Source of the DNA: an uncultured Eubacteriales bacterium | GTDB lineage: Bacteria > Bacillota > Clostridia > Lachnospirales > Lachnospiraceae | Direction: 5' to 3' | DNA: 9,759 nucleotides | Assembly (NCBI GenBank): GCA_949286775.1 | Contig: CASEDW010000011.1 | Location: forward strand, 1-9,759 | Shown here: piece by piece, positions 6,282 to 9,759 of the stretch | Layout: the number at the start of each line of letters is the position of its first letter | Position numbering within the stretch: the first letter of the stretch is position 1 | Program-made: the position numbers and the translations under genes | Notes under the pieces: generated by a model | Databases searched by the model: none | The model's input: the letters and a program-made list of their open reading frames with translations, nothing else | Told to the model about the DNA's origin: nothing

Positions 6282-7449
6282 AACGAAAATGAGTACTGCT
6301 GAAAGCATGAGCAATATAGAATTCAGGAAGATCAATAAGAAAAGCATTGTTGACGCTCTGTTCAAAGAGGGCAGCCTGACAAAAGCAGAAATAACCAATA
6401 AGGTCGGATTGAGTCTTGCTACAGTTAATGTACTGTTAAAAGAGCTGCTTGAAGAAAATATCGTTGAGCAGGGGGAAATACTTAAATCGACAGGCGGAAG
6501 AAGACCTACTCTGTACAATATTAATGTTAATTACAGGATTGCAGTAGGTATAGCGATCTCGGAACATCATATACGGCTTTCACATGTTAATTGGAATTGC
6601 GGAGTAGTTGATTGCGAAAGCCATCATGTCGTATTTGAAAATACCGACGAATACTGGCAATTATTGAGAAATCTGGTAACAAAATTCATAGAAAAAAATA
6701 AACTAAAGGAAGAAGAACTGTACGGCATCGGCGTTTCGGTGTATGGCAGAATTATAAGCTGCGGAAATATTGAAGATATTGAGCCGATGGGAGCCTTTAA
6801 AGAGATAGATTTTAAAAAAGTTAAACAGATGTTCCGCTGCAGAGTTATTATTTCGGAAGCAATAAAAGCAGCCGGGTTTTCGCATATCGGAACGATGAAA
6901 GAGAAAAATAATTGTGTCTATATTCATACGGCTGAAGATGTGGGCGGCGCGGTTATCACAAACGGAGATTTTGGCGGAATGTCGAATAGAACAGGATCAT
7001 TTGCCGATATATATGTTTCTCCTGATTATCTGTCTGAAGAAGACATAACTGACAAGTCTATTTTCAAAAGACACGGCACATTTGGAAAAAGCTGTAACCG
7101 GACCGCGTTGCTGGGAGACGACTGTCCGTCTTTAAAAGAGTTTTTCAAAATTATTGATGAAGGCGGCAATGAACTCTATGCAAAGCGATGGAATAGATAC
7201 ATAAAGGCATTGGCCTGGATGATACATACGTTAAGAGCGATCTATGATGTGAAAATTGTAATTGGCGGAGAAATTTCTTCCTATATAAATGAAAGAAATG
7301 ATAAATTATTTGAATTGCTTAAAAACAATGACATATACGGCGAGGATGTGGATTATGTTGAGTTCAGTAAATCAAATGAATTTGACAGCTGCATTGGAAC
7401 GGGATTTCTTGTTTTATACAAAATGAAAGAGTTTTACAATGAAGAATAA
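6256..7449 (+). CDS. ROK-family transcriptional regulator
   Basis: Predicted DNA-binding sugar-responsive regulator of the ROK (NagC/XylR-like) family, 397 residues from ATG 6256. An N-terminal winged helix-turn-helix (about residues 28-75, with LTKAEITNKVGLSLATVNVLLKE) is followed by the usual STGGRRP linker (78-84) and a ROK sugar-kinase-like domain. The start is uncertain: ATG 6256 has only a weak AGG and reads through the G tract as WGGG, ATG 6289 has no site except the G tract, ATG 6307 is also possible, and the strong start at 6228 is out of frame by one base. The sensor domain is diverged: the DVGGAVITNGDFGG segment is kept, but the following GAxGEIGH block reads NRTGSFADIYV and the C-x-C-G-x2-G-C zinc motif is missing. 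It is therefore unlikely to be a kinase. Its neighbours suggest control of the sugar operon upstream, probably as a repressor (inference). The DUF4867 gene follows after 21 nt. Confidence 0.88.
   Translation: MKIVWGGGRTKMSTAESMSNIEFRKINKKSIVDALFKEGSLTKAEITNKVGLSLATVNVLLKELLEENIVEQGEILKSTGGRRPTLYNINVNYRIAVGIAISEHHIRLSHVNWNCGVVDCESHHVVFENTDEYWQLLRNLVTKFIEKNKLKEEELYGIGVSVYGRIISCGNIEDIEPMGAFKEIDFKKVKQMFRCRVIISEAIKAAGFSHIGTMKEKNNCVYIHTAEDVGGAVITNGDFGGMSNRTGSFADIYVSPDYLSEEDITDKSIFKRHGTFGKSCNRTALLGDDCPSLKEFFKIIDEGGNELYAKRWNRYIKALAWMIHTLRAIYDVKIVIGGEISSYINERNDKLFELLKNNDIYGEDVDYVEFSKSNEFDSCIGTGFLVLYKMKEFYNEE
6269..6278 (+). repeat. Homopolymeric G10 tract at the 5' end of the regulator gene
   Basis: Ten consecutive Gs lie between the strong start at 6228 and the ROK regulator body. 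Mononucleotide G runs of this length are prone to slipped-strand length change and are also hard to sequence. At ten Gs the 6228 frame stops at once, while ATG 6256 and ATG 6289 are in frame with the regulator. The tract also lies 10 nt before ATG 6289, where G-rich sequence could act as a poor substitute ribosome binding site. Confidence 0.9.
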
Positions 7450-7470
7450 CTGAGAAGAAAAGAGGACATC

Positions 7471-8112
7471 ATGAAAATTTATTCAGTTACTGATTCGGAA
7501 TTTAAAGAGTACGGAAAAATAATAGAGGGATATGACGTCGCAAAACTTCTGGAAACGCTCGAAAAATGTACGCCGATTCCTGACGCGGTAACTTATGTGG
7601 CGCAGCAGGAAGAACTCCAAAATCTTTCGATTACAAATGATTTTTCGACGGGAATATACGGCGGAATGCCTATTCAGATGGGCTGGTGCAACGGACATAA
7701 TACAAAACTGAACTGCCTTGAGTATCACAGAGACAGCGAGATCAACTTGGGAACGGAGGATTTTATACTCCTTCTCGGAAAGCAGACGCAGATAAACGCG
7801 GACTGGAAGTTTGATACAAAAGATGTAAAAGCCTTTTACATCCCGAAAGGCGTGCTGGTTGAAGTTTACGCGACGACGCTTCATTATGCTCCATGCAGCG
7901 CGAAGAAGGGACAGGGTTTCCGCGTTCTGGTAGTTTTACCAAAGGGAACGAATGAAAAGAAGCCGGACATTGTTGTCAGAAATCATGAAGATACATTGAT
8001 GACGGCGAGAAATAAATGGCTCCTGGCCCACCCTGAATCAGACGAAGCAAAAGGCGGAGCTGTGATCGGACTTGAAGGAGAAAATACGGATATTGCTGAC
8101 AGCATGGCGTAA
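7471..8112 (+). CDS. DUF4867-family cupin-like protein
   Basis: A 213-residue soluble protein that I recognise as DUF4867, a conserved family of unknown function often found in clostridial sugar-utilisation gene sets. Visible conserved stretches are YGGMPIQMGWCNGHNTKLNCLEYH (about residues 63-87), ILLLGKQ, the Y-I-P-K-G-V-L-V-E-V-Y-A-T-T-L-H-Y-A-P-C segment (about 128-147), RVLVVLPKGTN and a C-terminal TARNKWLLAHPE. The beta-rich pattern with EYH and LHYAPC histidines resembles a cupin metal or sugar pocket, as in DUF4867's relatives among sugar isomerases (inference). AGAGGA at 7461-7466 lies just upstream of ATG. It is 21 nt after the ROK regulator and probably shares its transcript, so a role in handling or isomerising the inducing sugar is plausible. 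No signal peptide or membrane segment is seen. Confidence 0.85.
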   Translation: MKIYSVTDSEFKEYGKIIEGYDVAKLLETLEKCTPIPDAVTYVAQQEELQNLSITNDFSTGIYGGMPIQMGWCNGHNTKLNCLEYHRDSEINLGTEDFILLLGKQTQINADWKFDTKDVKAFYIPKGVLVEVYATTLHYAPCSAKKGQGFRVLVVLPKGTNEKKPDIVVRNHEDTLMTARNKWLLAHPESDEAKGGAVIGLEGENTDIADSMA

Positions 8113-8135
8113 GATTAATAGATTTAAATTTTTTT

Positions 8136-8163
8136 GGAGGAATCGGCGTCAGCCGATTCCTCC
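8136..8163 (+). terminator. Perfect 12-bp stem-loop between convergent genes
   Basis: GGAGGAATCGGC (8136-8147) and GCCGATTCCTCC (8152-8163) form a perfect 12-bp stem with loop GTCA, followed on the plus strand by ATTTTG. It should end the ROK-DUF4867 transcript. It lies 6 nt beyond the stop of the minus-strand gene, but on that strand the stem is followed by A rather than T residues, so it is a poor classical terminator there and may instead block or protect the 3' end. Confidence 0.8.
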
Positions 8164-8169
8164 ATTTTG

Positions 8170-9759
8170 TCATACGATCATATTTGCTTCAATATATCCG
8201 TCAAGGTTCGCGTCTCCTACGCGGTCTATCGCATGGCAGTCTCCTAAAAGGACAACTTTTGTTCCTTTGGGCGTTGCCGCATTAAGTTTTTCTGCTTCAT
8301 TTTTCAAAGATTCCAAACCAAGGGCGCATACAACGCCGTCTGCCGGTAATACAGTCGTGCTTCCGTCTTCTTTCTCGATTTTGACTCCTGCATCCGTAAC
8401 CGCAATACATTTGGTATTTACATATGATTTAATACTCAGTTCATCTATTTTATCCATTACGCATGTAAACGCCATGTTTCTTGCTTCCAGAATCAGACGT
8501 TCAGCCATCTCCACGATAGTAACGTCGCAGCCTTCTTCCGCCAGTTCAATAGCTGTTTCAGCGCCTACAAGTCCGCCGCCGAGAACAACAACTTTTTTAC
8601 CAAGTTCTTTTCCTTTTCCGTAGGCGTCCTGGGCAGGAACGGTTTTTTCGATTCCCGGAACAGGCGGCATTTTAGGCTTTGAACCGATTGCCAAAAAGAT
8701 TACGTCGGCTCCGAAATTTCTGATAAACTCTTCGTCGGCAGTTGTATTCAGAAGTACTTTTATCGGACGTTCTTTCACCCTGCGTATCATAAGATCACGG
8801 AAATTGCGAAGATCGTATTTTTCTTTGTCATTATCGAGGAAATAAAGAATTCCTCCCAAACGATCAGATTTTTCAACAAGCGTTACGTCATGTCCTCTGT
8901 CGCAGGCGTATCTGGCGGCGGAAAGTCCGGCGATACCGCCTCCTATGATAAGCACTTTTCTTGATCCCTGAACTTCAGGAAAATCAGGGCGTTCACAGAA
9001 TCCCATTCCCCAGGTTACAGGATTTACTGTACAAAACGCGTGATACTTATGCACCGAGGCTTTCTTCGCCTCTTTTTCCAGTTCCATTTCTTTTGTGATG
9101 TGATATTTTTCCAGATATTCCAGTTCTTTTTTATGTTCGTGCGATCCTGAGTAGCAGCGCATGCACCTTACGCATCGGTTTATATCGTCAGCGCGACCGT
9201 TAGCTGTTTTGTTCATAAATTCAGGATCGGCGAATGCCTGACGACCGAAAATAACAAAATCTACAATGTCATCACTGATCATTTTCTCAGCGTCTTCAGG
9301 GGAATTAATTCCGCCTATGACTCCAAGTTTTACATCCTTTGGGCATTTTTTTCGGATGACTTTAGCCAACTCTAAATTGCAGTTGTGTTTTGTGTAAAGG
9401 CTTGAAAATTCAAGCGTCCTGTAAGATCTGTAATAATGTCCCGATGAAATATGAAGTATATCCACAAGTCCTGATAAATGCGTTGAAAATTCGGCAATAT
9501 CATTCGCGTTAGTGCCTCCCGGCCAACGATCTGATCCTGAAACTCTAAGTTCTATGATAAATGATTCGCCTACGGCTTTTCTGACTGCTCTTAAAACTTC
9601 CAGAGGGAATCGCATCCTGTTTTCAAGGGAACCGCCGTATTCATCGGTACGCGTGTTTTCCAGCGGCGAAAGAAACTGTCCGAACAGCCAGCCGTGACCG
9701 CCGTGGATAGTTACGCCGTCAAAGCCCGCGTCTTTTGCGTAGAGGGCGCAGTCGCAGAA
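8170..9759 (-). CDS. NADH:flavin oxidoreductase/old yellow enzyme fused to FAD/NAD(P) domain, 5' truncated
   Basis: The frame is open on the minus strand from the window edge to TGA at 8170-8172, giving 529 visible residues; about 130-150 N-terminal residues are missing if the family's usual length of roughly 650-680 holds. The ATG at 9615 is internal, since conserved sequence (DGVTIHGGHGWLFGQFLSP, DEYGGSLENR) continues upstream of it. The order is an OYE-like FMN TIM barrel, a cysteine segment for a 4Fe-4S cluster, an FAD-binding Rossmann fold (GGGIAG, visible residues 273-278) and an NAD(P)H-binding fold (GGGLVG, 394-399), as in 2,4-dienoyl-CoA reductase and enoate reductases. It should pass electrons from NAD(P)H through FAD and the cluster to FMN to reduce an activated C=C bond. 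The cysteines are at visible residues 196, 199, 202 and 243, with a long charged insert before the last. It runs convergently to the ROK-DUF4867 pair, so it is a separate transcript. Its substrate is unknown. Confidence 0.92.
   Translation of the reverse strand, partial: FCDCALYAKDAGFDGVTIHGGHGWLFGQFLSPLENTRTDEYGGSLENRMRFPLEVLRAVRKAVGESFIIELRVSGSDRWPGGTNANDIAEFSTHLSGLVDILHISSGHYYRSYRTLEFSSLYTKHNCNLELAKVIRKKCPKDVKLGVIGGINSPEDAEKMISDDIVDFVIFGRQAFADPEFMNKTANGRADDINRCVRCMRCYSGSHEHKKELEYLEKYHITKEMELEKEAKKASVHKYHAFCTVNPVTWGMGFCERPDFPEVQGSRKVLIIGGGIAGLSAARYACDRGHDVTLVEKSDRLGGILYFLDNDKEKYDLRNFRDLMIRRVKERPIKVLLNTTADEEFIRNFGADVIFLAIGSKPKMPPVPGIEKTVPAQDAYGKGKELGKKVVVLGGGLVGAETAIELAEEGCDVTIVEMAERLILEARNMAFTCVMDKIDELSIKSYVNTKCIAVTDAGVKIEKEDGSTTVLPADGVVCALGLESLKNEAEKLNAATPKGTKVVLLGDCHAIDRVGDANLDGYIEANMIV

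Noticed and set aside
7483..7884. 133-codon minus-strand frame within the DUF4867 gene
   Set aside because: Antisense shadow of a conserved protein, with no initiation signal or recognisable domain.
8072..8623. 183-codon plus-strand frame opposite the end of the OYE-type reductase
   Set aside because: Low-complexity Ser/Pro/Thr-rich product read from the antisense of a clearly conserved gene; no ribosome binding site and it overlaps the DUF4867 end.

Overview
The window suggests an anaerobic gut Firmicute of the Clostridia, Lachnospiraceae-like. The reasons are moderate GC content, frequent AGA arginine codons, strong AGGAGG-type ribosome binding sites before nearly every gene, tightly spaced one-direction operons, and a sugar-phosphate isomerase/epimerase plus Gfo/Idh/MocA gene set common in gut Clostridia. 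No lineage marker gene is present, so this placement is inference.

Layout: positions 1-90 hold the last 29 codons of an unidentified gene. A compact plus-strand operon follows (113-5769): a small nitroreductase-fold flavoprotein, three consecutive TIM-barrel sugar isomerase/epimerase-like proteins, a Gfo/Idh/MocA NAD(P)-dependent dehydrogenase and an aldo/keto reductase. Gaps are 14-26 nt, except 59 nt before the aldo/keto reductase. A hairpin terminator lies near 5839-5868. An intergenic and leader region (5770-6255) carries a good promoter, several nested inverted repeats, and a well-formed ribosome binding site in front of a 17-codon ORF that runs into ten consecutive Gs. The ROK-family transcriptional regulator starts at or just after this G tract (6256/6289-7449), followed by a DUF4867 cupin-like protein (7471-8112). 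A perfect 12-bp stem-loop separates these from a convergent minus-strand gene, cut by the window end, encoding an old-yellow-enzyme/FAD-NAD(P) fusion reductase (8170-9759).

How the genes may work together: a Gfo/Idh/MocA dehydrogenase beside several xylose-isomerase-like TIM barrels recalls the oxidise-then-eliminate strategy for glycosides. In it the sugar is oxidised at C3 to a 3-keto sugar, and TIM-barrel enzymes then cleave or isomerise it, as in gut C-glycoside deglycosylation loci and 3-keto-glycoside pathways. The aldo/keto reductase could reduce a keto-sugar product. The nitroreductase and the OYE-type reductase could act on an unsaturated or aromatic aglycone or simply balance redox. 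No glycosidase, transporter or small beta-sandwich C-deglycosidase subunit is visible here, so the substrate cannot be named.

The most notable signal is regulatory. The G10 tract (6269-6278) sits between a strong ribosome binding site/ATG (6217-6230) and the ROK regulator frame. Loss of one G would fuse that start in frame with the regulator, which makes this a candidate contingency (phase-variation) switch on a sugar-responsive regulator, provided the tract length is not a sequencing artefact.
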